Source: Alphaproteobacteria bacterium
GTDB taxonomy: Bacteria > Pseudomonadota > Alphaproteobacteria > Micavibrionales > Micavibrionaceae
Direction: 5' to 3'
Length of the DNA stretch: 16,788 nt
NCBI GenBank assembly: GCA_030639165.1
Contig: DAOWDF010000084.1
Location: forward strand, 1-16,788
A program made the translations under genes and the position numbers. This document shows positions 6,512 to 13,058 of this stretch, piece by piece. Position 1 is the first letter of the stretch; the number at the start of each line of letters is the position of its first letter. The notes under the pieces are model-generated. The model was not told where the DNA came from, ran no database searches, and saw nothing but the letters and a program-made list of their open reading frames with translations.

Positions 6512-7810
6512 CTTCTTCTCTAATAGCTCTTGCGGTAGGGATTTTGAAGTCTTTGCGCCAAGCTCTTTTAGCTTCTCAGTTCTACCCAAAATATTACCAT
6601 GACCACGATGAAGCTTATTCATTGCCTTATCATATGTTGTATGCACCGTATCTATTTGCCGTCCCATTACTTGCATATCGTTAACAAAACCCTCAATTTT
6701 ATCATAGAGCTGCCCACCTTGACGGGCAATTTCCAAAGCATTTTTATTCTGTAATTCTAAACGCCAAACTGAGGCAACCGTCCTTAATGTTGCAAATAAT
6801 GTTGTAGGACAAACAAGAATTACCTTTTTGTTCCACGCATAGCTATGTAATTCCTTATCCTCTTGAATAGCAAGCACATAGGCCGCCTCGATTGGAATGA
6901 ACATTAAAACAAAATCTGGAGTACCTAATTTATCCGTATCTTGATAGCGGCGCTGCTCTAGATCATTAATATGTTTTTTCACCGACGCCAAAAACTGCTT
7001 TAAATGGAGGAGCTTAGAATCATCGTCCTCTTCTGAGAAAAAGCGCTCATAATGCGTAAGAGAGACTTTTGAATCAATAATAACATGCTTATTTTCTGGT
7101 AGATTTACAATAACATCAGGCTTTTGTAAAACTCCATCAACGTCACGTAGATTCATCCCCCCTCCTTGAAGTGAGTAATCATCACCCTTGCGCAGGCCAG
7201 AATCCTCCAGTATTTTCTCTAATATTACCTCACCCCAATCCCCTTGAGCCTTACTATCGCCTTTAAGAGCCTTTGCAAGACCTTCTGCCTGTAATGTCAT
7301 TTTCTCATTTACCGAGACAATATTTTTAATATGCTCCTTTAAAGAAAAATTCTCTTTAGCTTGAGAGCCAAATGAATCATTTACCTTTTTTTCAAAATCA
7401 GTGATTTTTTCCTTTAAGGGGTTTAGCAGATCATTCAAGCTTTTATGGGATTGTGTCTTAAATTTTTCTGTCTTTTCTTCAAAAATTTTATTAGATAGAT
7501 TCTCAAACTTTTCGATCATGCTTGCTTCGGTTCTTTGAAGATCGGCTTTATTTTGCTCTATCTGGTTAATAAATGCCGCGTTTTCGGCTTTCTGGCGGAT
7601 GACTGATTCTCTGGAATTTTGTAGGTCATTACTTAGAATACTGTTTTCCTCCTCCAGAGAATTGGCCATGTTTTGGTATTGCTCAGCCTGCGCCGCCAAA
7701 GTCGCCAGAGACGATGCTAGCTTTTGACGTGCAAACATAAACGCAATTGCGCTAAGCGCTGCGCCGAATAAAACACCTAATCCTATATAAATTATTGTAC
7801 CTACCGCCAT
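6503..7810 (-). CDS. rmuC: RmuC family DNA recombination protein
   Basis: RmuC proteins are predicted nucleases linked in E. coli to limiting inversions at short inverted repeats; the exact reaction is not known. Seen: 435 residues from ATG 7810, which has AAGG nine bases upstream. The frame runs on to 7894, but it begins there at TTG and adds a run of Phe/Leu codons that looks non-coding. An N-terminal membrane segment (VGTIIYIGLGVLFGAALSAI, about 3-22) is followed by a long coiled coil (about 30-180). The RmuC domain then shows GDWGEVILEKIL (E194), KPDVIVNLP (D232) and HVIIDSKVS (D246, K248), which fit a PD-(D/E)xK-like nuclease site. The conserved FVLMFIPIEAAY and ILVCPTTLFATLRTVA blocks follow. 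It is divergent from the pilin-like gene. Confidence 0.93.
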   Translation of the reverse strand: MAVGTIIYIGLGVLFGAALSAIAFMFARQKLASSLATLAAQAEQYQNMANSLEEENSILSNDLQNSRESVIRQKAENAAFINQIEQNKADLQRTEASMIEKFENLSNKIFEEKTEKFKTQSHKSLNDLLNPLKEKITDFEKKVNDSFGSQAKENFSLKEHIKNIVSVNEKMTLQAEGLAKALKGDSKAQGDWGEVILEKILEDSGLRKGDDYSLQGGGMNLRDVDGVLQKPDVIVNLPENKHVIIDSKVSLTHYERFFSEEDDDSKLLHLKQFLASVKKHINDLEQRRYQDTDKLGTPDFVLMFIPIEAAYVLAIQEDKELHSYAWNKKVILVCPTTLFATLRTVASVWRLELQNKNALEIARQGGQLYDKIEGFVNDMQVMGRQIDTVHTTYDKAMNKLHRGHGNILGRTEKLKELGAKTSKSLPQELLEKKTA

Positions 7811-7850
7811 TTTTGATAGCCTTATTCTATGTGAAAATGATTCTTTGATG

Positions 7851-7856
7851 TATAAT
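7851..7856 (+). promoter_or_regulatory. Candidate -10 box for the pilin-like gene
   Basis: A perfect TATAAT lies about 40 bases before the ATG at 7897, in the short space shared with divergent rmuC. No good -35 box is present at the normal distance, so it would need an activator. The same stretch read on the minus strand (TATTAT) could also serve rmuC. Confidence 0.3.
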
Positions 7857-7896
7857 AAACTAAGCACTAAAAAAAAGAAACAAAAAGAGAACAATA

Positions 7897-8577
7897 ATGA
7901 GCAATAAAAAACAGTATAGTAATTCAGAGCAAGGAAATGCCCTCGTTTATGTTCTTATTGCTATTGTTTTATTTGCAGCCCTAGGTTTTACGCTTTCGCG
8001 CCACCAAAGTAATTCTGACACCAGTGAGCTTATAGAAGCGCACGCAGAAATTCATGCTCTTGAACTTATATCTTACGCAAGCCAAGCAAAATCTATTATT
8101 GATCAAATGATATTTAGTGGAACTAACCTTAACAATATTGATTTGACCCTACCAAGCGAGGCTGGATTTTCGACTGCTCCACATGTTCACAAAGTATTTC
8201 ACCCGCAAGGCGGTGGGTTAACGCCAGCCAATTTGCCGCAAAATGCAATTAATGAAATCACAACAATCCCTGAAGGTGCTGGCTGGTATATGGGGCAAGT
8301 TAATAGTGTTGAATGGACAGCGAGCACTAGCACAGATATAATTTTAACAGCATATCAAATTACAAAACCAGCTTGTGAAGCTATTAATGAGAAAGTCACA
8401 GGATCCAAAGTTATTCCCGCCCTTACTGATGATATGCATAAGTACTTAATAGATAGCGCTACTGATCTGGAGTTGACTAATGTAATATGCGCGGCTTGTG
8501 GTGGGTATATGTCACTATGTGTTAGTAATAGTACAGCTACAGCTTACAGTTTTTATAATGTTTTAGCCGCCCGCTAA
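7897..8577 (+). CDS. Pilin/pseudopilin-like exported protein
   Basis: I do not recognise the exact family. Seen: 226 residues with a short polar N-terminus (MSNKKQYSNSEQG) followed by a strongly hydrophobic helix NALVYVLIAIVLFAALGF and then a polar helical region (SELIEAHAEIHALELISYAS). That is the layout of type IV prepilin-like proteins, in which a peptidase cuts after the glycine before the helix. Against a classical pilin, the residue after the glycine is Asn and the conserved Glu at position 5 is missing. The C-terminal half contains one cysteine in KPACEAI and three in ICAACGGYMSLC, suggesting disulfides after export. The ribosome binding site is weak (AAGAGA seven bases before ATG). 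The 3' end overlaps the end of convergent engB by four bases. No other pilus gene is in the window. An alternative is a single-pass membrane protein unrelated to pili. Confidence 0.75.
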   Translation: MSNKKQYSNSEQGNALVYVLIAIVLFAALGFTLSRHQSNSDTSELIEAHAEIHALELISYASQAKSIIDQMIFSGTNLNNIDLTLPSEAGFSTAPHVHKVFHPQGGGLTPANLPQNAINEITTIPEGAGWYMGQVNSVEWTASTSTDIILTAYQITKPACEAINEKVTGSKVIPALTDDMHKYLIDSATDLELTNVICAACGGYMSLCVSNSTATAYSFYNVLAAR

Positions 8578-8581
8578 TTTT
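8563..8581 (+). terminator. Weak hairpin terminator at the end of the pilin-like gene
   Basis: TTAGC (8563-8567), loop CGCCC and GCTAA (8573-8577) form a short stem followed by TTTTC on the plus strand. The stem includes the stop codons of both convergent genes, so there is no separate intergenic terminator. The stem is only five base pairs, hence the low confidence. Confidence 0.3.
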
Positions 8582-9212
8582 CGCCATAGCTATTAATAAC
8601 CGCGCGAAGTTCTGGAATTCCAAAGCCCTTTAGGCTGCTAGTGTGCAATATTTCAGGATATGCAGCGGGATGAGATTTGACGGTTCCTAGAATTTTTTCT
8701 TTTACCTTCTCTAAATCATGATCCTTAACCTTATCTGATTTAGTCAGCACAATTCTGTATGATACAGCCGAGCTATCCAGCATCTTCATTAGGTCAATAT
8801 CCGATGGTTTTAGGCCATGGCGAGCATCAACAAGAATAAAAACACAACGTAGCGTAGGCCTGCCGCGGAGGTAAGAGAATATTAGATCAGTCCATGCCTT
8901 AATTTTTTCTTTGGAGACTTTAGCGTAACCATACCCTGGCATATCAACCATATAAATGCGATCAGCAAGGTTGAAATAATTGAGCTCTTGCGTGCGACCA
9001 GGCGTGTTAGAGGTACGCGCCAAAGTATTACGCCCCGTCAGTGCATTTACAAGTGATGACTTACCAACATTAGAGCGTCCAGCGAAGGCTATCTCAGGAT
9101 TTTTAGCTTCTGGCAGCCCTCCAAGAGCAGCAACGCCGAGCATAAAATCGCACGTACCCGAGAAAATCTTACGCGCTGTTTCTATTTCAGCTTTTGAAAA
9201 TTCTTCATCCAT
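8574..9212 (-). CDS. engB: Ribosome biogenesis GTP-binding protein EngB/YsxC
   Basis: EngB (YihA/YsxC) is a small TRAFAC GTPase needed for assembly of the large ribosomal subunit. Seen: 212 residues with all GTPase motifs: G1 GRSNVGKS (45-52), G2 region RTSNTPGRTQELNYF, G3 DMPGYG (90-95), G4 TKSD (157-160) and a G5-like TSSLKG near 191-196. The start at 9212 is preceded only by a weak purine stretch. It is the last gene of the rpmH-rnpA-yidD-yidC-engB cluster, with 73 bases between the yidC stop and its own ATG; a half copy of the palindromic repeat lies in that gap. In many alphaproteobacteria argB follows engB. Here a convergent pilin-like gene occupies that place. Confidence 0.97.
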   Translation of the reverse strand: MDEEFSKAEIETARKIFSGTCDFMLGVAALGGLPEAKNPEIAFAGRSNVGKSSLVNALTGRNTLARTSNTPGRTQELNYFNLADRIYMVDMPGYGYAKVSKEKIKAWTDLIFSYLRGRPTLRCVFILVDARHGLKPSDIDLMKMLDSSAVSYRIVLTKSDKVKDHDLEKVKEKILGTVKSHPAAYPEILHTSSLKGFGIPELRAVINSYGEN

Positions 9213-9231
9213 AATCTAGATATTTCCATTT

Positions 9232-9276
9232 ACTTTTATACATTAGCCGAAGTTTAACAACGACCACATTTGAATG
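9232..9276 (+). repeat. Half copy (C) of the palindromic repeat
   Basis: TTTTATACATTAGCCGAAG followed by TTTAACAACGACCACATTTGAATG aligns well with the right half of copy A (core TTTTATACGTAAG, then CGAAATTTAACGACGACCACA). The left half, with GGCGA and the first core arm, is missing, so no stem can form. It lies between yidC and engB, which belong to one cluster. Confidence 0.6.
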
Positions 9277-9285
9277 ACCAAAGAC

Positions 9286-11199
9286 CTATTTCTTCTTTTT
9301 GCTCTTTTTAGGTTTTAAGGGCTTGATCGGCTTTGTTGGCTCAGTGTCTTTTTCACCTTCACCGAATAAAGCCTTTTCTGCTTCGTCTTCCGCCATCTCT
9401 ATTAATGGGTGAACGTCAGGGCCTTCATCAACCTTAGTCTCAAGCTCTTCCTTAAACTTGTCGCGGTTAAATATGTAGATTGGCACATTCATTGAACGCA
9501 TAATTATAGCTTGCTGAATAATTGAAAGCAGTGCGCTAAATGTCCAGTAAATCACAAGTCCTGATGCAAATTTTGCCATGATGAAAGTAATGAAAAACGG
9601 GAAGAAATTCATCATATCACGCTGCATCTTATCTTGTGGCGGCGGGTTTAGCTTTTTCTGAACAAGCATAACCACTAGCATCATACAAGGCCAAGCACCG
9701 ATCATCAAAAACTCAGGTACATTATAAGGCAGAAGACCAAATAGATTAAACACGCTAGTCGGATCCATTGCTGACAAATCCTTAATCCAGCCGAAAAACG
9801 GCGTATGTCTGATCTCTATCGTTGCAAATAAGATTTTATAAAAAGCGAAGAAAATCGGTATCTGCACTAATATAGGCAGGCAACCAGACATAGGATTTAC
9901 GCCCTCTTTTTGATAAAGCTTTACTATATCAGCTTGTAGCTTTTCCTTATCATCACCATGTTTTTCACGCAGCTCTGTAATTTGCGGCGCAACCACCTTC
10001 ATTTTAGCAAATGAGCGGTAAGATATATTGGTAAGTGGGAATACTGCTGTTCGCAAAATTGCGGTCAGAATAAGGATAGCAACACCCATATTTCCTACAT
10101 ATAAACCAATATAATGCAGAGCTAAAAAGAAAGGATAAGTGAAGAACCAGAACCAGCCGAAATCTACGGCTAGGTCAAAATTATTGATGCCTAATTTATC
10201 CTGATAATCTTCAAGAACCAAAACTTCTTTTGCTCCAGCATAAAGATTATAAGAAGTCTCAGCCTCTCCGCCAGCAGAGATAACCATAGGCGCGCCAGTA
10301 TAATCAGTCTGGTATCTATTGCGCTTTTTCGTTACGGGGTCAGGCGTATATTTAAAACGGTACTTTGAAATAGTATCTTGCGATGGCATAAGAGCGGTTA
10401 GCCAATATTTATCAGAAATACCAATCCAGCCATTCTCGGCTTCGATTTTTTTACTTGGATCTTTTGCCATTGCGCTATAGGTCATTTGCTCTAGCTCTTC
10501 GCCAATAAAACCTATCGGCCCTTCATGAGACACCCATGTACGGCCATAGTCAGCAGGAATATCGGTTTGAGAAATAAGAGCATAAGGATATAAAGTAACG
10601 TCTGCGCCGGAAGTATTAAAAACTTTTTGGGTAACATTAAATACATATTTATCATCTAACGATATAAGACGCTCAAAACGTAAGCCCTTACCATTATTCC
10701 ATGTCAGTGTAATTGGTGTATCTGGAGTTAGGAGCTGATTACCCTGCACTTGCCAAATAGATGAGGCATTAGGCAAGCTAAGAGCTTTATCACCAGAAAC
10801 CCAGCCATAATCGACATAACGAGCGCCCTTGGTTTGGCTTGGCGTGAATATAGCTACATTTTCTTTTTTCTCTAATGTATTGTAATAACTCCTTAAGGAT
10901 AAGTCATCAATCATCCCGCCCTTTAGAGATATAGAGCCGAAAACTTCGCCATTATCAAAGGGAATTCGTAGATCCTGCGTTTGGGTAATAGCCTCATCAC
11001 GAGATATATCTATAACAGGCTCTAAAATTTGTGGGTCTTGTAAAATAAGCTCGGCGCGCGCGTTCTTCGCGTCCTTAAGAGCTTTAGCTTGTGGCGCTAA
11101 TATATAAGTCTCGTACAAAAACCAGATCACAATTGAAGCACATGCAAAAATAATTAAATTACGCATATCTTCAGGGTGCATTTTGTCTTTATCATTCAT
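9286..11199 (-). CDS. yidC: Membrane protein insertase YidC
   Basis: YidC inserts proteins into the inner membrane, alone or with SecYEG. Seen: 637 residues from ATG 11199 (AAGG 11 bases upstream). The frame runs on to 11295, but that overlaps yidD and the extra residues are not YidC-like. An N-terminal membrane anchor (LIIFACASIVIWFLYETYI, about 15-33) is followed by a periplasmic beta-domain (to about 335), then the conserved five-helix core. The groove arginine is R383 in LTAILRTAVFPLTNISY. The cytoplasmic coiled-coil hairpin (KMKVVAPQITELREKHGDD) and GVNPMSGCLPILVQIPIFFA are clear. The C-terminus ends in a Lys/Pro-rich tail (PTKPIKPLKPKKSKKKK), of the kind thought to help ribosome contact in some bacteria. 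It starts 16 bases after the yidD stop. Confidence 0.97.
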   Translation of the reverse strand: MNDKDKMHPEDMRNLIIFACASIVIWFLYETYILAPQAKALKDAKNARAELILQDPQILEPVIDISRDEAITQTQDLRIPFDNGEVFGSISLKGGMIDDLSLRSYYNTLEKKENVAIFTPSQTKGARYVDYGWVSGDKALSLPNASSIWQVQGNQLLTPDTPITLTWNNGKGLRFERLISLDDKYVFNVTQKVFNTSGADVTLYPYALISQTDIPADYGRTWVSHEGPIGFIGEELEQMTYSAMAKDPSKKIEAENGWIGISDKYWLTALMPSQDTISKYRFKYTPDPVTKKRNRYQTDYTGAPMVISAGGEAETSYNLYAGAKEVLVLEDYQDKLGINNFDLAVDFGWFWFFTYPFFLALHYIGLYVGNMGVAILILTAILRTAVFPLTNISYRSFAKMKVVAPQITELREKHGDDKEKLQADIVKLYQKEGVNPMSGCLPILVQIPIFFAFYKILFATIEIRHTPFFGWIKDLSAMDPTSVFNLFGLLPYNVPEFLMIGAWPCMMLVVMLVQKKLNPPPQDKMQRDMMNFFPFFITFIMAKFASGLVIYWTFSALLSIIQQAIIMRSMNVPIYIFNRDKFKEELETKVDEGPDVHPLIEMAEDEAEKALFGEGEKDTEPTKPIKPLKPKKSKKKK

Positions 11200-11215
11200 G
11201 ATTTTTAGAGCCTTC

Positions 11216-11491
11216 TTATTTTTTCTCTTTTTTAGATATGGAGCGTTTATACCCCAAGATACTCCGCCACGCAAACGATGATGGCACTGGATCAAGAAAA
11301 TCTCGTTTGCTCCATGGGTGGCAGTTTAAAATTCTTGAAAATATTAGATACAAACCCTTTAAAACCCCATGCTTTCCTAGCGATTGATGCGCGTAAGATG
11401 AACATGTGGGGTGAAAGCGACAATTGCGCCCTAATAGGGGCGACACTAAGAAAGAGTATAATTTAATAATATATTGAAATATCTTAACCAT
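11216..11491 (-). CDS. yidD: Membrane protein insertion efficiency factor YidD
   Basis: YidD is a small inner-face membrane-associated protein that helps YidC-dependent insertion. Seen: 91 residues with an N-terminal amphipathic helix (MVKIFQYIIKLYSFLVSPLL), the signature NCRFHPTCSSYA and the later ILNCHPW, giving the three conserved cysteines. The C-terminus is basic (KRSISKKEKK). ATG 11491 lies inside the end of rnpA, with an eight-base overlap, and yidC follows after 16 bases, so rnpA, yidD and yidC are almost certainly translated from one mRNA. Confidence 0.95.
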   Translation of the reverse strand: MVKIFQYIIKLYSFLVSPLLGRNCRFHPTCSSYAHQSLGKHGVLKGLYLIFSRILNCHPWSKRDFLDPVPSSFAWRSILGYKRSISKKEKK

Positions 11492-11855
11492 TATCTTGAT
11501 ATAATTCAGTTTTCTTTAGACACCACTTCAAATCTTTTTTAAGCGTTTCATAACTGCGTGTACGGGTTAACTTACGGCCAACTAAAATATAATCATACCC
11601 GCTCTTTGCGTGTTTTTGGATAATCTCTGCCATAATGCTGCGAAGACGGCGCTTTATACGATTGCGCTTTACTGCTGATTTATCGATTTTTTTGCTAACT
11701 GTGTAACCGATGCGGATAATATCTAAATCATTTTTACGGATTTGCAATATAAGGCCATGGGAAATCCATTTCCTGCCTTTGCTTTGCACAGCTAGAAAAT
11801 CAGAACGAGCCGTAAGCATTTTAACTGCCGACAGCTCTTTCTTGCATATATTCAT
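11484..11855 (-). CDS. rnpA: Ribonuclease P protein component
   Basis: RnpA is the protein subunit of RNase P, which matures the 5' ends of tRNAs with the RNA subunit (not in this window). Seen: 123 residues, including the RNR motif KRNRIKRRLRS that contacts RNA, the N-terminal LTARSDFLAVQSKGRKWIS and the central IRIGYTVSKKIDKSAVKRN. The start at ATG 11855 has GGAAAG about 12 bases upstream. An in-frame ATG 12 codons later (MLTARSDF) would give a more typical short N-terminus, so the start is uncertain. It is separated from rpmH by palindromic repeat D, which may set the ratio of L34 to RnpA. Confidence 0.95.
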   Translation of the reverse strand: MNICKKELSAVKMLTARSDFLAVQSKGRKWISHGLILQIRKNDLDIIRIGYTVSKKIDKSAVKRNRIKRRLRSIMAEIIQKHAKSGYDYILVGRKLTRTRSYETLKKDLKWCLKKTELYQDNG

Positions 11856-11875
11856 GATTATATATTCTTTCCAAT

Positions 11876-11953
11876 TTATTTTTCTACAAGGCGAGAGGAA
11901 CGTAGGCGTATTTTAATACGGTAGAGACGAAACAACGCGGTAAAAAAAATAAG
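11876..11953. repeat. Intergenic palindromic repeat, copy D
   Basis: AAGGCGAGAGGAACGTAG, core GCGTATTTTAATACG (11906-11920) and GTAGAGACGAAACAACGCG share their layout with copies A and B. The outer arms TTATTTTTCTAC (from 11876) and GTAAAAAAAATAA (to about 11952) pair except for a one-base length difference and one mismatch, again with a sequence unlike the arms of A and B. It sits between rpmH and rnpA, which are normally co-transcribed. On the minus strand the stem ends in a T-rich arm, so it could act as a partial terminator or an mRNA-stability element between the two genes. Confidence 0.7.
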
Positions 11954-11964
11954 TGGGAATAATA

Positions 11965-12105
11965 TTAAGCGCTTAAGCGTTTACGACCCTTAGAACGACG
12001 ACGTGCTATTACTGCGCGGCCACTTCTGTCAGCCATACGAGAGCGGAAACCATGGCGACGTGCGCGAACAAGACGGCTTGGTTGGAAGGTGCGTTTCTGG
12101 TGCAT
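11965..12105 (-). CDS. rpmH: 50S ribosomal protein L34
   Basis: L34 is a small, very basic protein of the large ribosomal subunit. Seen: 46 residues, ATG 12105 to TAA 11965. KRTFQPSRLVRARRHGFRSR, then MADRSGRAVIARRRSKGRKR and LSA are diagnostic. GAGGT lies eight bases before the ATG, a strong binding site. Most alphaproteobacterial L34 proteins begin MKRTFQPS; here two extra residues (His-Gln) stand between Met and Lys, and no alternative start codon would remove them. It is the first gene of the rpmH-rnpA-yidD-yidC-engB cluster, behind a strong promoter and about 70-75 bases of leader. Confidence 0.97.
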   Translation of the reverse strand: MHQKRTFQPSRLVRARRHGFRSRMADRSGRAVIARRRSKGRKRLSA

Positions 12106-12118
12106 AATATTTACCTCT

Positions 12119-12151
12119 TTAAAAAATGCGCCTTAAAAACCTAAAGGCTGC
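12119..12151 (-). terminator. Possible attenuator hairpin in the rpmH leader
   Basis: On the minus strand GC-a-GCCTT pairs with AAGGC-GC around a nine-base loop (12128-12151), and ATTTTTT follows at once. That is the shape of an intrinsic terminator, and it lies between the promoter at 12185-12213 and the rpmH binding site. It could attenuate the operon, but the stem is short and the T-run may simply be AT-rich leader. Confidence 0.35.
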
Positions 12152-12184
12152 AATAAATTCTGTTTATTCATCAAGAATTGGGAG

Positions 12185-12213
12185 TTTATAACTGCTTATA
12201 TGATTGATGTCAA
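12185..12213 (-). promoter_or_regulatory. Strong sigma-70 promoter for the rpmH cluster
   Basis: On the minus strand TTGACA (12213-12208) and TATAAA (12190-12185) are separated by exactly 17 bases: a perfect -35, five of six at -10 and ideal spacing. The start point would be near 12178, giving a leader of about 70-75 bases before the L34 ATG. This is the best promoter match in the window and fits the high expression expected for a ribosomal protein gene. Confidence 0.8.
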
Positions 12214-12244
12214 ACTAAAATACTCAATTTAGCTATGTTAGTTT

Positions 12245-12296
12245 CTTTTATATCTATGTACGTAACAATAAATTTAACAACGCACGCACTTGGATG
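12245..12296 (+). repeat. Degenerate half copy (E) of the palindromic repeat
   Basis: TACGTAACAATAAATTTAACAACG followed by a CAC-T-GGATG end resembles the right half of copies A and C, with several changes. The left half cannot be seen. It lies between the rpmH promoter and the 3' end of the 206-residue gene, so it would be in that gene's 3' untranslated region. Confidence 0.45.
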
Positions 12297-12297
12297 T

Positions 12298-12319
12298 AAA
12301 AAACTAAGCTATTGGCTTA
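12298..12319 (-). terminator. Candidate intrinsic terminator of the 206-aa gene
   Basis: On the minus strand TAAGC, loop CAATA and GCTTA form a five-base-pair stem (12319-12305) that includes the stop codon, followed after one base by TTTTTT (12303-12298). The stem is short but the T-run is clean. It would keep transcription from running into the rpmH promoter. Confidence 0.45.
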
Positions 12320-12924
12320 TCAAGCTTTGATGCTAAATCACCAGCTATTGGCTCATCATTCAGCATTTCAATCATGCCGCCTTGCTGCACTGCAAAATTA
12401 GCAATAAATAATGCGTTTGAATAAAACACAACCGCGTCACAAAGGAAGTGGCCTTGCTCATTCATACCTTCAAAGCTAGCTGGACGAATAGTTCCCTCAA
12501 TTACAGAGCGAGTTGTCGCGTCCATATCCTGAGGCAAGTTAGCATCTGACATGTCTTCGGCAACGTAAAATGGACCTTCATCGCCACGCACGAAGAAACA
12601 GAAGAAACGTAAATACTCAAGCACGTTATCTTCATTAACCTTAATCGGAGCCTTACTATTAACTTCATGAATTGGAGGAGATGTACCGTTAAGGCGGAAT
12701 AGATTTCCTTGATCCGTTAGATAATAGATGGTCATTTTCTTATTAACCCAATTATCATCACTAACACGAATTAGTGCTACACTGTCGTAAAATGGCAATG
12801 TGCGCCAAGCTACTTTTGTGCTGTTAGGAGAAGTGCGGTATTTACCATCAATAGGATTTATCTGCTCCAAGAAGCCTGACAGCTCTTCACCTTCTACACT
12901 ATTCCAATTATCATCATTATACAT
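12304..12924 (-). CDS. Conserved-looking hypothetical protein
   Basis: I do not recognise a named family. The 206-residue protein has no signal peptide or membrane helix and is acidic (many Asp/Glu). It starts with ATG 12924, with AAGG eight bases upstream. Segments that look structured and possibly conserved are VAWRTLPFYDSVALIRVSD (about 39-57), then VLEYLRFFCFFVRGDEGPFY in the middle, then VIEGTIRPASFEGMNEQGHF and AVVFYSNALFIANFAVQQGG near the end. The dense aromatic and hydrophobic content points to a compact alpha/beta domain. I have a loose memory of similar uncharacterised alphaproteobacterial proteins, but cannot assign a role. It stands alone between the rsmB end (134-base gap) and the rpmH promoter, with its own terminator candidate. 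Confidence 0.8.
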   Translation of the reverse strand: MYNDDNWNSVEGEELSGFLEQINPIDGKYRTSPNSTKVAWRTLPFYDSVALIRVSDDNWVNKKMTIYYLTDQGNLFRLNGTSPPIHEVNSKAPIKVNEDNVLEYLRFFCFFVRGDEGPFYVAEDMSDANLPQDMDATTRSVIEGTIRPASFEGMNEQGHFLCDAVVFYSNALFIANFAVQQGGMIEMLNDEPIAGDLASKLDKPIA

Positions 12925-13058
12925 ATTTAAAACCTTAAAATTCTTTAATTCGTGTCAACATTTCCCATTCTGACAGAAAATATCTTAAGCGCAACCCCTT
13001 GCTGCACAAAAAGCTAATCATAGTCACCAATAGCTAATATTAGGTAAATTTTCTTGGC

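Noticed and set aside
7811..7894. 28-residue extension of rmuC from a TTG codon
   Set aside because: It would read through the divergent promoter region as a Phe/Leu-rich stretch, and ATG 7810 already has a binding site and gives the usual membrane anchor.
11200..11295. 32-residue N-terminal extension of yidC
   Set aside because: It overlaps the end of yidD and does not resemble YidC; the ATG at 11199 gives the normal N-terminus.
12937..12975. TTGACA plus TGTCA/TGACA inverted repeat upstream of the 206-aa gene
   Set aside because: No -10 box occurs at a usable distance before the start codon, so a promoter or operator call is not supported.
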